64,000 nt of DNA from Sphingopyxis sp. (lineage in GTDB: Bacteria > Pseudomonadota > Alphaproteobacteria > Sphingomonadales > Sphingomonadaceae). The position numbers were made by a program, and so were the translations under genes. Location of the stretch: positions 1-64,000 of the forward strand of contig PNNB01000036.1 of assembly GCA_013823985.1 (NCBI GenBank), in the 5' to 3' direction. Shown in pieces: positions 19,332 to 28,399 of this stretch (its first letter is position 1; each line of letters opens with the position of its first letter). Under the pieces are notes generated by a model. It did no database searches, had not been told where the DNA came from, and saw nothing but the letters and a program-made list of their open reading frames with translations.

Positions 19332-20690
19332 TCACGGACGATTGATATCAAAAGCGATGGTAAGCCGCTCTCCCGCTTCAAAGGGAATGGTGCTGTGCCA
19401 CATCGTTGACGGGAACAGAACCAGCCGTCCCGGGCGTGGTTTGACGGCTTGATAGGCTGACAGTTCAAGGTCCAGTTCCGGCGGCGGCGTACCCAACGCG
19501 AAATAGCCAGACGGCGGTGGTCCCGGTTGATTGGGCAAGGCGACATAAAAAGCCGAACTGATCCAACCATTCACATGGCTATGGCTGGCATGAAAGCCCT
19601 TTCCTGTAAGCCGGACGGACCAGCTACCGTCGAACAACAAGGTGGAGCGATCAGCTCCCAGCAACGGGTGCCGCGGGTCAGACGGTGGCAGCGCATCCAC
19701 ATAGCGGCGAACGGCGTTCATAATCGTACGGCGGATGGCCTGAATGGAAGGATCGGGGTGAAAAAAGAGCGGGCGGTCGGTTTGCGTTCCGCCGCGTACC
19801 GATTGTTCAGGATAGGGTGCCTGCAGGATATGCAAGCGGCGCAGCACATCCGCGAGATCCGAAAGTTGCCCCGGCGAAACATCCAGATCAGTTATCGACA
19901 AATAGGGCGGTGCGCCATCCAGCCATTGCGCCAGCGCGTTGTCCGTCAGCCGCCAGATGAGCGATAGATAGGGCCAAAACATCGCACCGGTCGGCGTCCC
20001 TATATGACGACGCGCACATATTTCTGCAGCGTCCCATTGGTCGCGGCGTAGATGATAACGAACCTTGCACAGATCAATGCCCGGATCGACGAGACCGGCG
20101 ACATCGCCGAACGTAGCATCGGCACCGGCCTCGTCCCCTGACTCTGCCGCGAGATAGAAGCGCGCAGAACGCAACGCGCTTTGTCCGGGATAGCGTAATT
20201 CCGCTTCGGCCAGTATTGATCGGACGTTATCCCAATCCCTTATCAAAGCCGCCTGATGGAACCATGCGAGGTGCAGCGTTAAAGAGCTATCCTGACGGGC
20301 GCACGCATCGGCGAAACTGCGATCATAATTTCCGGTATCATCTGCAGTGAGCCGGATGCGCGACAAGGTGCTGTGCCCTTCGGTCCAGTCGGGCCGTTTC
20401 TGCAATTCATTTTCAAGCAAGGCTTCGGCGTCACCCCGTTCTCCTTCCGAAACCAACGCGAGCGCCTGATTTCGTCTGAGCTGTGCATCCCCCGGATTAA
20501 AGGTTAGAGCACGAGCAAATAGCTCGGCGGACGGGCGCCAGCTCTCATAATATAAAAGCGCGCGGACCGCCGAGATTCGGGGGTCATCAGGAGCAAGCCG
20601 CTGCGCATCGTCAATTGCTTCGACCGCGCTTTCTATATCCTGTTTCTGCCGCGCCTGACAGGCTGCCTGGAACAGCGCGACTGCATCCAC
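19332..20690 (-). CDS. TPR protein with C-terminal 2OG-Fe(II) oxygenase-like domain
   Basis: A 452-residue two-part protein. About residues 1-270 are helical TPR-like repeats (AQRLAPDDPRI, LTFNPGDAQLRRNQALALV). The C-terminal ~180 residues match the putative 2-oxoglutarate/Fe(II) oxygenase fold of the PF13759 type, with SHSHVNGWISSAFYVALP and a distal MWHSTIPFEAGERLTIAFD that supplies the second His and the Arg expected to bind 2-oxoglutarate. It starts with GTG 4 bp after the halogenase stop, so it is coupled to that gene. The substrate is unknown; it could hydroxylate a protein or the halogenase product. Confidence 0.8.
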   Translation of the reverse strand: MDAVALFQAACQARQKQDIESAVEAIDDAQRLAPDDPRISAVRALLYYESWRPSAELFARALTFNPGDAQLRRNQALALVSEGERGDAEALLENELQKRPDWTEGHSTLSRIRLTADDTGNYDRSFADACARQDSSLTLHLAWFHQAALIRDWDNVRSILAEAELRYPGQSALRSARFYLAAESGDEAGADATFGDVAGLVDPGIDLCKVRYHLRRDQWDAAEICARRHIGTPTGAMFWPYLSLIWRLTDNALAQWLDGAPPYLSITDLDVSPGQLSDLADVLRRLHILQAPYPEQSVRGGTQTDRPLFFHPDPSIQAIRRTIMNAVRRYVDALPPSDPRHPLLGADRSTLLFDGSWSVRLTGKGFHASHSHVNGWISSAFYVALPNQPGPPPSGYFALGTPPPELDLELSAYQAVKPRPGRLVLFPSTMWHSTIPFEAGERLTIAFDINRP

Positions 20691-20693
20691 GGT

Positions 20694-22199
20694 TTAGCTG
20701 CCTGCCTTGCAATGCTGGTCAATAAACTGCTGATGGCTCGTCTGGCGCTCAGCTTCGAACTGCATCGCACCCCGCAACTTGCCGAGCCATTCGCGGCCAT
20801 CAATGCCGCGATAGTCGAACAGCGGGTCAACAGCGTCTGGAATATTGCCCTGACCTATATGCACGGCGAGCCAACTCGGCGGACCGAACAAATCCATGTC
20901 GCGTGCGATGTGGCGGCCGTAGCTTTTGAAATGGTCAATCTTGAACTGTAGCGTATCGGGTATGTCCATATGTGCACAGTAACGCCAAAGTTCGCTATCG
21001 TCCCGAGTACTGAGCTTATAGTGCAGGACCAGAAAGTCGCGAATGCGTTCGAACTCGGTGACGGCAATATGGTTGTACTCGTTGGCGAGCAGCGGATTGA
21101 AATCCTTGTCCGGGAACAGCGCCAACAATTTCGAAATACCTGCTTGAATGAGATGTAGGCTCGTTGATTCCAGCGGTTCCATAAAGCCGCTCGACAGGCC
21201 GATAGCGATCACATTCTTGTTCCAGAATTTCTTCCGCCTACCCGTCGTGAAGCGCAAACGATTTGGTCCGGCCAATGCTTCCCCATCGAGATTTGCGCGC
21301 AAGGTGGCCTCTGCGTCTTCATCCGAAAGGAACTGGCTGCAGTAGACATAACCATTGCCCGTCCGGTGCTGCAGCGGGATGCGCCATTGCCACCCCGCGG
21401 CGCGGGCGGTGGAACGGGTATAGGGCGTAAACTCGCCGGCCTTCGCGCACGGCATGGCGACAGCGCGGTCGCATGGCAACCAGTGCGACCAGTCTTCATA
21501 CCCCGTTTGCAAACTGTCCTCTATCAGCAGACCGCGGAAACCCGAACAGTCGACAAACAGATCGGCAGCAAAGATCTGGCCATCCTCCAGTTGGACAGTC
21601 TCGACAAATCCGCTTTCACCATGCTGAGCGACCGAGGCGATTTTTCCTTCGACGCGGACAACGCCACGCTCTTCGGAATAGCGTCGAAGATAACGGGCGT
21701 ACAGTCCGGCATCGAAATGATAGGCATAGTCAAAAGTCGATAGCACATTGCGCGGGTCTTGCCCCGGCCTCGTAAAACGCCCTGCACGCGCAAGCGCCCA
21801 CGCCATACAATGTTCGTCAAAGGCCGCCGTCTCGCCCGCTTCACGCGCCTTCAGCCAATAATGGTGCAGGCCGACAATATCGAACGGCCGGCCATGTGGT
21901 CCAAAGGGGTGAAAATAGCGGTTGCCCAAATGACCCCAGTCAACAAATTCAATCCCAAGCTTGAAGGATCCCTGGGTTGATTTGACGAACTCCCGTTCAT
22001 CAATCCCGAGCATGTCATTAAACGTACGGATGGGCGGAATCGTAGCCTCACCGACACCGACGGTACCGATGTCGTCCGATTCGATCAGGGTGATCTTACA
22101 CCCCTGCCGCAGGCTGTTCGATAGCGCCGCCGCTGTCATCCAGCCGGCTGAACCGCCGCCGACAATTACAATCGATTCGATACGCTTATCCGTCATCAT
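20694..22199 (-). CDS. Flavin-dependent tryptophan-halogenase-like protein
   Basis: A 501-residue member of the tryptophan halogenase family. It has the FAD motif GGGSAGW (14-20), a Lys at residue 80 (GSFKLGIEF) at the place of the catalytic Lys79 of PrnA, the halogenase motif WQWRIP (270-275), and E344 in [11 protein letters not shown], where PrnA has Glu346. All key residues are therefore present. Tryptophan-halogenase homologues occur in TonB-receptor sugar loci of alphaproteobacteria and xanthomonads, where their substrate is generally unknown. No flavin reductase lies nearby. ATG codons at 22199 and 22196 are both possible starts. Confidence 0.9.
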   Translation of the reverse strand: MMTDKRIESIVIVGGGSAGWMTAAALSNSLRQGCKITLIESDDIGTVGVGEATIPPIRTFNDMLGIDEREFVKSTQGSFKLGIEFVDWGHLGNRYFHPFGPHGRPFDIVGLHHYWLKAREAGETAAFDEHCMAWALARAGRFTRPGQDPRNVLSTFDYAYHFDAGLYARYLRRYSEERGVVRVEGKIASVAQHGESGFVETVQLEDGQIFAADLFVDCSGFRGLLIEDSLQTGYEDWSHWLPCDRAVAMPCAKAGEFTPYTRSTARAAGWQWRIPLQHRTGNGYVYCSQFLSDEDAEATLRANLDGEALAGPNRLRFTTGRRKKFWNKNVIAIGLSSGFMEPLESTSLHLIQAGISKLLALFPDKDFNPLLANEYNHIAVTEFERIRDFLVLHYKLSTRDDSELWRYCAHMDIPDTLQFKIDHFKSYGRHIARDMDLFGPPSWLAVHIGQGNIPDAVDPLFDYRGIDGREWLGKLRGAMQFEAERQTSHQQFIDQHCKAGS

Positions 22200-22232
22200 T
22201 TCCCGTTACGCCCGCCACTTGTTTTTGCAATG

Positions 22233-22266
22233 AAAACGGGTCCGGAAGCTTTCGCAACCGGACCCG
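22233..22266 (-). terminator. Intrinsic terminator or attenuator after the TonB receptor
   Basis: On the minus strand CGGGTCCGG (from 22266) pairs with CCGGACCCG (to 22237) in a perfect 9-bp stem with a 12-nt loop, followed by TTTT. It sits 40 bp after the receptor stop and 34 bp before the halogenase start. It should end most receptor transcripts and lower expression of the three downstream genes. Confidence 0.75.
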
Positions 22267-22305
22267 CCTCTTATCCTGTCGAAGGTGCAACCCTTCGGAA
22301 TTGGT

Positions 22306-24825
22306 TTAGAAGCTGAAACGCACCGAACCGGTCAGCGTGCGGCCGATCACCGGAGTACCGGTAATGCCTCCGCCAAAGGTTCCGTTACCGTTACCGCGCG
22401 AATCATAGGTGTTGAACAGGTTGTAGACGTTGAGGCCTACTTCCAGATTTTCGAGCGGCATGACCTTCAAATTCGTGTTGAAGACTGTTTTGCCAGGATA
22501 AACCAAGGCGCCGTCAAAGGTGCTCGACTGGCCTACCGCAGTAACGCCGATGGTAGCAATTTCCATCACATCATAATTAGCCGACAACGAGTAGCTGAGA
22601 TCCGGAATGTTCAGCGCGCGACCAAAATTGGCCGAGCCTGCCACTTGGGTGCCATTACGGGTCGAGGTAAACTTCTGCTTCGCCTTTGTGTAGGTTGCGT
22701 TGGCGATGAAGTTGAAACCACCAAGACGCAACGTGGCGAAGAATTCAGCCCCTTGGGTCTTGAAGCTGTTGTCGATGACGCAACCGCCGCCCGGGCAAAT
22801 GCCGGTTGTGGTTGGTTCAAAGTCACTCCGTTTGAAGTCGCCCTTCAACAGGGTGAATTCAACAGTGTAACGACCATCGCCCAGATTGCCCCGGTTCTTC
22901 AAACCGATTTCATACTGATTCACGAAGTCGACGGAAGGGGTGACACCATCGGTACACGCAAGTGCGGTTGCTTGTGCCCGGGTGCAAAGGCTGCCGTCGG
23001 GGTTGAATTTTCCGCTGACAGTCTGACGGTCGCTGTTGAAGCGGCCACCACGCGATGCGCGACCGAAGATCGATAGATCAGGCGTTGCTTTCCACAACGC
23101 ACCAGCGGTCCAGCTGGTATAGCTGCGGCTATAGTCGAGAACTTCGCGTGTTCCGTTGGCGGTCATCGTAGGGATGAGTATGCCATTGGAATTGACGTTG
23201 AACTCCGGACCACCGGCAATAGTATAGCCCGATGCCTTGACCTTTTCAAAACGAACGCTGCCGTCCAGATTGAAAGTGTCATTGTCGAGTACCAGCTGGG
23301 CATAAGGCGCTGTATTCGTGTACGACAGGTCATAGTCACGTGCGCAGCAATTGCCCCAGTTGTTGTTATAGCCGGAAATGCCTTCTTGCGTGATCTGGTT
23401 GGCGGCAGCGGTCGATGTTGCACTGTCAAACAGGTTAAGCTGCGAAGGGTTATTGCCGCTAAGTTCGCGCAGCGATTTATTCACATGCCAGTCCATCGCG
23501 ATGGTCTGGTCCATGTAGAAATAACCGACGCGGGCAGTCAGATCTGCAAAGCCCGTTTCGAATTTACCAGCGATCGTCAGGTCGTTCACAAAGCTGCCTA
23601 GATCACGGATGTTCGTCTTCACATTGACGTTATTGTCGAGATAGGTTCCCGTATAAAGCTGTCCGGCATTGGGTCCGCTAGCATAGCGGATAGCCTGCAC
23701 GGTGCGTCCATTGACGGTTGATCCCAGAACGCTTGCAGTTGTTGCGATCCCAAGGAAAGGCGATGCGAAACCACCGCTCAGATCGGAATAGCGGGCATTG
23801 TTGTCGACAGTAATATTGTCGCTCAACTCATAATGAAACGCTGCACCGATGGACTTTTGCTTGGTGGTGATGCCGTCCATTTTGACGCGCTCTAGCGTGC
23901 CCTGACGATTATAGATCAGAAAGCTTTGGTTATAGAGCGAGTAGTTGGTGTCCGTGCGGCCATCAAAGCCCGGGAACGGACGCACATTGCTCACCTTGCC
24001 ACCGCTGATAGTCGCCAGAGCAGGTGCACCGGTGTAGTTGGGTTCTGCCGTATCAGCATATTTGAACAGCAGGCGGAAATAGCCTTTGCCATCGCCAAAT
24101 TCCTTGGTGACGTTCGCCTTTACCTGAATGCTGTCGCTAAGGTTATAGCCTGCATTTAGCGGACCGCGGCCGCGCTTGAAAGAACCACCAACATGGAAGT
24201 TCATGCTGTCGGTCAGCGCGCCGCCATAGCGGAAGTTCAGCTGGGTTTCGCTGTAGTCGATACCCTTTTTGAGCTCTACGTAACCGCCCTCTTCACGACC
24301 ATAGTTGCTGATATAGTTGATGACTGCACCCGGGGCCTGCGAGGCGAATGTCGTGGCGGAACCGCCACGTACTGCTTCAATGCTGGCGACCGATGGGTCG
24401 AAACGGGTCCAATAATCGTTATTACCGAACTGGATATCGCCGAACAAAACGACAGGCAGGCCGTCTTCCTGCAACTGTACGAAGGGAGCGCCACCGGTAG
24501 CGACAGGCAAACCGCGCACAGCGATGTTGGAGTTACCACCCGGGCCGGACGTACCGGGCACCTGAATGCCGGGAATCAATTTGAAGACTTCAGCTTCGGA
24601 GCTGGGCTGGAAATCCTGAATAAGCTGAGCATCGATGCTGGTAACGGACACCGAGGTTTCAATCTTGGTCTGGTCACGGCCGGAAGCGGTCACCACAATT
24701 TCGTCAAGACTGGAAACTTCTTCATCGGTAGCAGCCGCTTCGTCCTGCGCGAACGCCGGAACGGCAACCAATGCAGTGCACAACGCGATCGCTGACGCAT
24801 AACCATGCAAACGGGATATCTTCAT
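22306..24825 (-). CDS. TonB-dependent receptor of the sugar locus, probably for sucrose
   Basis: An 839-residue receptor with a signal peptide (cleavage near AFAQ), a TonB box within SSLDEIVVTASGRD and a plug domain containing VASIEAVRGGSATTFASQAPG, a variant of the common ERVEVLRGPQG block. The barrel ends in a C-terminal GSVRFSF. It shares LacI-type operators with the neighbouring MFS transporter and GH68 genes, so it probably imports the sugar they use. It is followed by a terminator hairpin. Confidence 0.9.
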   Translation of the reverse strand: MKISRLHGYASAIALCTALVAVPAFAQDEAAATDEEVSSLDEIVVTASGRDQTKIETSVSVTSIDAQLIQDFQPSSEAEVFKLIPGIQVPGTSGPGGNSNIAVRGLPVATGGAPFVQLQEDGLPVVLFGDIQFGNNDYWTRFDPSVASIEAVRGGSATTFASQAPGAVINYISNYGREEGGYVELKKGIDYSETQLNFRYGGALTDSMNFHVGGSFKRGRGPLNAGYNLSDSIQVKANVTKEFGDGKGYFRLLFKYADTAEPNYTGAPALATISGGKVSNVRPFPGFDGRTDTNYSLYNQSFLIYNRQGTLERVKMDGITTKQKSIGAAFHYELSDNITVDNNARYSDLSGGFASPFLGIATTASVLGSTVNGRTVQAIRYASGPNAGQLYTGTYLDNNVNVKTNIRDLGSFVNDLTIAGKFETGFADLTARVGYFYMDQTIAMDWHVNKSLRELSGNNPSQLNLFDSATSTAAANQITQEGISGYNNNWGNCCARDYDLSYTNTAPYAQLVLDNDTFNLDGSVRFEKVKASGYTIAGGPEFNVNSNGILIPTMTANGTREVLDYSRSYTSWTAGALWKATPDLSIFGRASRGGRFNSDRQTVSGKFNPDGSLCTRAQATALACTDGVTPSVDFVNQYEIGLKNRGNLGDGRYTVEFTLLKGDFKRSDFEPTTTGICPGGGCVIDNSFKTQGAEFFATLRLGGFNFIANATYTKAKQKFTSTRNGTQVAGSANFGRALNIPDLSYSLSANYDVMEIATIGVTAVGQSSTFDGALVYPGKTVFNTNLKVMPLENLEVGLNVYNLFNTYDSRGNGNGTFGGGITGTPVIGRTLTGSVRFSF

Positions 24826-24892
24826 ATCATCCTCCCCTAAAAATCGTAAACGGGCGCTGTTTTACGCCTCCACTGCGCTTGATAGTGATTTG

Positions 24893-24927
24893 GAAATCGT
24901 TTGCAAGAATTTTTCGCAAACCTTTGC
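24893..24927. promoter_or_regulatory. Two LacI-type operators before the TonB receptor
   Basis: GAAATCGTTTGC (24893-24904) resembles the operators at 26383 and 29636 in sequence and orientation. A second site, GCAAACCTTTGC (24916-24927), is a perfect inverted repeat 23 bp further out. Both lie 68-102 bp upstream of the receptor start. The nearby LacI regulator (26486-27499) is the likely binder. Confidence 0.6.
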
Positions 24928-24990
24928 ATAAAATTTTGCCAGTACTGTTTTTGTGGCATTATCGTCACATTTTTCCGGACATTAGGCCGT

Positions 24991-26313
24991 TCAAGCGGTA
25001 CCTAACTCACTATCTTTGACCCGCAAAACCGCAAATGCCGCGCATATCAGCAGGACGCCCGCGAGCACCAGAGCATTTCGGGCATCGCCGCCAAGCCAGG
25101 GTTCATAATAGAAGGGGAAGGTTGCGGCGTTCAGAAGCATCGGGATAACAATCATCATGTTAAAAATCCCCATATATACGCCGGTCCGGCGTGGGGGAAT
25201 GCAGCTCGCCAACATGACATAAGGCGTTCCCATAATACTGCCCCAGCAGATACCGACACCAATGGCAGCCGGGAACAACATCGATGTTTCGGTCATCTGG
25301 GGTATGGCCATCATGCCAAGACCACCCGCCACCAGCGCCACAGCATGCACTTTGCGGGCACCCATTTTCCGGATCAATGGCATCATCACCAACGCCGCAA
25401 CAAAAGCCACGGCATTATAAAAGGCCGCCATTGTTCCGTTGGTCAACACAGCGCTGCGGAAACCGTCGCTCACCGGTTCACTGGTGTTATAAACCGACCG
25501 GGCAATCGAGTAGGTTACATATGTCCAGTAAATGCCCATCGCATACCACTGAAACAGCATCATCACGCCCAACTTGCGCATTGGCCGGGGCATTTCCATG
25601 ATTGCCGAACCAATTTCCTTGAAAGTCGCCGACGCGGTTTTGGGCTGCGCCGCAATCTCCGCCTTCTGACTTTCCGTCAGCGGGAGTTCCGGTACGCGAA
25701 TGACAGACCATAATATCGTAGACAGCGACAGGACGGCACCGATCGTGAATACGACATAGACCGTATCAGGAATATTGTTGGCGCCGATGGCATCCTTGTT
25801 CATACCGAATAGCCCCACCAGCAGCGCCGGCGTTCCGAGCGCAAGACATTGGGCCAGCCCTGTAAAGGCGCTTTGGGTCAAAAAGCCGACATTGTGCTGG
25901 TCTTCATTCAGGCGGTCACTGACATAGGCGCGATAGGGCTCCATCGTGATGTTGTTGCCGGCATCCAGAATCCAGAGCAGGCTCGCCGCCATCAAAATGC
26001 TCTGCGACAGCGGCATGAACAGCAAGCCAAGCGAGCATAATATTGCACCGACAATGAAATAGGGCGTGCGCCGCCCCCATTTCGAATTTGTCCTGTCGCT
26101 CATGGCACCAATGATAGGTTGCACCACCAATCCGGTAATCGGACCCGCCAATTGCAGAATCGGCAAGGAAGCCTCGTCCGCGCCGAGATAGGAGTAGATC
26201 GGTGCCATATTGCCTTGCTGCAGACCGAAGCTGAATTGCAGGCCTAGAAAGCCTAGATTCATCTGCAGAATTTTGGACAAGGACAGATGTGGCTTGGTCG
26301 CCGATTGTGTCAT
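24991..26313 (-). CDS. MFS sugar transporter, SLC45/sucrose type
   Basis: Inner-membrane transporter of 440 residues with about 12 hydrophobic segments. The loop between helices 2 and 3 reads GAMSDRTNSKWGRRTPYFIVG, the signature of the GPH/SLC45-like sugar:proton symporters. It has its own LacI-type operator 70 bp upstream. With the TonB receptor and the cytoplasmic GH68 enzyme it would complete an uptake route for sucrose. Divergent from the LacI gene. Confidence 0.88.
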   Translation of the reverse strand: MTQSATKPHLSLSKILQMNLGFLGLQFSFGLQQGNMAPIYSYLGADEASLPILQLAGPITGLVVQPIIGAMSDRTNSKWGRRTPYFIVGAILCSLGLLFMPLSQSILMAASLLWILDAGNNITMEPYRAYVSDRLNEDQHNVGFLTQSAFTGLAQCLALGTPALLVGLFGMNKDAIGANNIPDTVYVVFTIGAVLSLSTILWSVIRVPELPLTESQKAEIAAQPKTASATFKEIGSAIMEMPRPMRKLGVMMLFQWYAMGIYWTYVTYSIARSVYNTSEPVSDGFRSAVLTNGTMAAFYNAVAFVAALVMMPLIRKMGARKVHAVALVAGGLGMMAIPQMTETSMLFPAAIGVGICWGSIMGTPYVMLASCIPPRRTGVYMGIFNMMIVIPMLLNAATFPFYYEPWLGGDARNALVLAGVLLICAAFAVLRVKDSELGTA

Positions 26314-26382
26314 TTTTCTCTCCTGCGCGGAACAATCCGCTGCTCTCCTGATTATCTGCTAACGCTTGGGGAAAATATTGCA

Positions 26383-26394
26383 ACAAACGATTGC
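26383..26394. promoter_or_regulatory. LacI-type operator between MFS and lacI genes
   Basis: ACAAACGATTGC lies in the longer TTGCAACAAACGATTGCAT (26378-26396), which matches the site at 29636 at all but two positions. It sits in the divergent promoter region, 70 bp from the MFS start and 92 bp from the LacI start, so it could control both genes. Confidence 0.7.
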
Positions 26395-26485
26395 ATAACA
26401 CGGGACTGTTATTTTCTTTCCTCTTGCCATGAGGGCAAATCGTCCTCAATATTAAAGGGGTCTGAACCCGGTATTAGGAGCAAAA

Positions 26486-27499
26486 ATGGACGGTCAGGGG
26501 CGGGTTCGGAACATCACAGATTTGGCGCGGTTAGCCGGGGTCTCTCCTGGAACGGTATCTCGCGCCTTGGCCGATTCCCACCTGATTGCCAAAAAGACCC
26601 GCGAAAAAATCCAGCAACTTGCGCGCGAACACGATTTTCGGCCAAATGTCATGGCGCGCAACCTGAGGATCAAACGCGCTGGAGCCATCGGCGTACTGAT
26701 CCCGCTAGGCCATGAAACCGGGCAGCACATTTCCGACCCGTTCTTCATGACCATGCTGGGTCATCTGGCCGATGCGCTGACCGAACGAGGGCATGATCTT
26801 CTTTTATCGCGTGTCATTCCGAAAGATCCGGACTGGCTAAACCGCGTTGTGGATTCCGGGCGCGTAGACGGCGTCATATTAATCGGCCAATCGGACCAGA
26901 TCGATGTCATCGAAAAAGTTGCCAGCCGTTATCTACCTTTGGTCGCCTGGGGCGCAAATCTGCCGGGCAAAAACCATTGCTCTGTTGGCTCGGACAACCG
27001 AAAGGGTGGCGAAATTGCCGCACAACATCTTATTGACCGCGGTTGCCGCAATTTCGCATTCTTCGGCGATCCCGTCGCGCCAGAAATCGCCGAACGGCTT
27101 GAAGGGTGCCGTGCGGCCCTCTCATCATCTGGCTTAGCTGATAATTTCAGTATTCTGCCCGCGCATCTGACTGCGGAAACGGCGCACCCTGCTATTAGCA
27201 AATGGCTGGATGACACGCAGTCGATTCCCAACGGAATCATCGCCGCATCCGATGTCATCGCAATGAGCGCGTTGCGCGCACTCGCTGAGCATGGCGTTAA
27301 GGTGCCCGGTCAAGTGCATGTTGTCGGCTATGATGACTTGCCTTTTGCAAATCAGACAGTGCCGACACTTTCGACTGTGAAGCAGGACCTTGCCGCCGGG
27401 GCGGCACATCTCGTTGACTTATTGTTTCGGCGCATTGCGGGTGAAGAGACAGGATCAGTGGTGCTCGAGCCCGAATTGGTTGTCCGTCAATCGAGCTAA
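26486..27499 (+). CDS. LacI-family sugar-responsive regulator
   Basis: A 337-residue regulator. The N-terminal helix-turn-helix is NITDLARLAGVSPGTVSRAL, followed by the hinge helix around NVMARNLRIKRAGAIGVLIP. The periplasmic-binding-protein-like sensor domain contains DGVILIG, VGSDNRKGGEIAAQHLI and HVVGYDDLPFANQTVPTLST. It sits between the MFS and GH68-ROK transcription units and is the obvious regulator for the operators before the receptor, MFS and GH68 genes. The inducer is probably sucrose or a product of it. It converges with the ROK kinase 6 bp away. Confidence 0.93.
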   Translation: MDGQGRVRNITDLARLAGVSPGTVSRALADSHLIAKKTREKIQQLAREHDFRPNVMARNLRIKRAGAIGVLIPLGHETGQHISDPFFMTMLGHLADALTERGHDLLLSRVIPKDPDWLNRVVDSGRVDGVILIGQSDQIDVIEKVASRYLPLVAWGANLPGKNHCSVGSDNRKGGEIAAQHLIDRGCRNFAFFGDPVAPEIAERLEGCRAALSSSGLADNFSILPAHLTAETAHPAISKWLDDTQSIPNGIIAASDVIAMSALRALAEHGVKVPGQVHVVGYDDLPFANQTVPTLSTVKQDLAAGAAHLVDLLFRRIAGEETGSVVLEPELVVRQSS

Positions 27500-27505
27500 T
27501 CGTCC

Positions 27506-28399
27506 TTAAATGGTCGCCGTCAGAATATCCTGCGCAAGCGCCAATCCGCCGAGCAATCCAGCTTTGTCACCTAGGCCGGGCGCCACGATAACATCGGATG
27601 CCTTTCCGCGGAAATAGCCGCCGCCTAGTTCATTGGCCTGTGCGCGAATCCGGTCGAGCAAAGCCGGGGTCCCTGTCACGCCCCCACCAAGGATGACACA
27701 TCCCGGTTCCATGATCGATTGAAGTGTCACAACCATATGCGCCAAATACCAGGCAACAATTTCATGCGCTTCGTGATCGGACGGCAAGTCCGAAAGAGAC
27801 ACGCCCCACCGCGCCTTTATGGCAGGGCCACTGGCTAGGCCTTCCAAGCAATCGGCGTGAAAAGGACAAATGCCCGGAAATTCTGTGTCCTTCGGGTGAC
27901 GGGGAACGCGGATATGGCCCATTTCGGGGTGAGATAGACCCTGAAGCGGCTTACCATCGATAATGGCACCGCCGCCAATCCCCGTACCAATTGTAATGTA
28001 AACACAGGCTGGCTTCCCCTGCCCTGCGCCCCAACGGGATTCGGCGAGCGCAGCGCCATTTACATCGGTATCGAATCCGACCGGGAGATCCAGCGCACGA
28101 CCGCTCAATCCGGCGAAATCGGTGTTGCTCCACCCCTTTTTCGTTGTTGCGGTTATATACCCCCAGTCGGACGCTTGACGATCCAGTTCCAGCGGACCGA
28201 AACTTGCGATGCCGATCGCGGCCAATGCACCATGGCGGTCTTGCGCCGCGCGCAACCAATCGAGCGTTGCGCCGATTGTCTCCTGCGGTGTTGTCGTATC
28301 GAAGCGCGCAGTTTCGCGAATATCGTCAGGCCCGGCGATTATCCCGGCGACAAATTTCGTTCCGCCTGCCTCAATACAGCCGAAAAGCTTGCGACTCAT
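27506..28399 (-). CDS. ROK-family fructokinase
   Basis: A 297-residue sugar kinase. N-terminal phosphate loop FGCIEAGGTKFVAGI; sugar site DTDVNGAALAESRWG; ATP site YITIGTGIGGGAI. The ROK zinc site is GHIRVPRH...CPFHADCLEG with the His and Cys ligands in place. Fructokinase is inferred from overall likeness to bacterial ROK fructokinases and from the GH68 partner, which would release fructose. The ATG at 28399 overlaps the GH68 stop (ATGA), and the longer upstream frame lies inside the GH68 gene. Confidence 0.88.
   Translation of the reverse strand: MSRKLFGCIEAGGTKFVAGIIAGPDDIRETARFDTTTPQETIGATLDWLRAAQDRHGALAAIGIASFGPLELDRQASDWGYITATTKKGWSNTDFAGLSGRALDLPVGFDTDVNGAALAESRWGAGQGKPACVYITIGTGIGGGAIIDGKPLQGLSHPEMGHIRVPRHPKDTEFPGICPFHADCLEGLASGPAIKARWGVSLSDLPSDHEAHEIVAWYLAHMVVTLQSIMEPGCVILGGGVTGTPALLDRIRAQANELGGGYFRGKASDVIVAPGLGDKAGLLGGLALAQDILTATI

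Noticed and set aside
22285..23076. A 263-codon open frame on the plus strand
   Set aside because: Antisense to the 3' half of the TonB receptor; no ribosome-binding site or family likeness.
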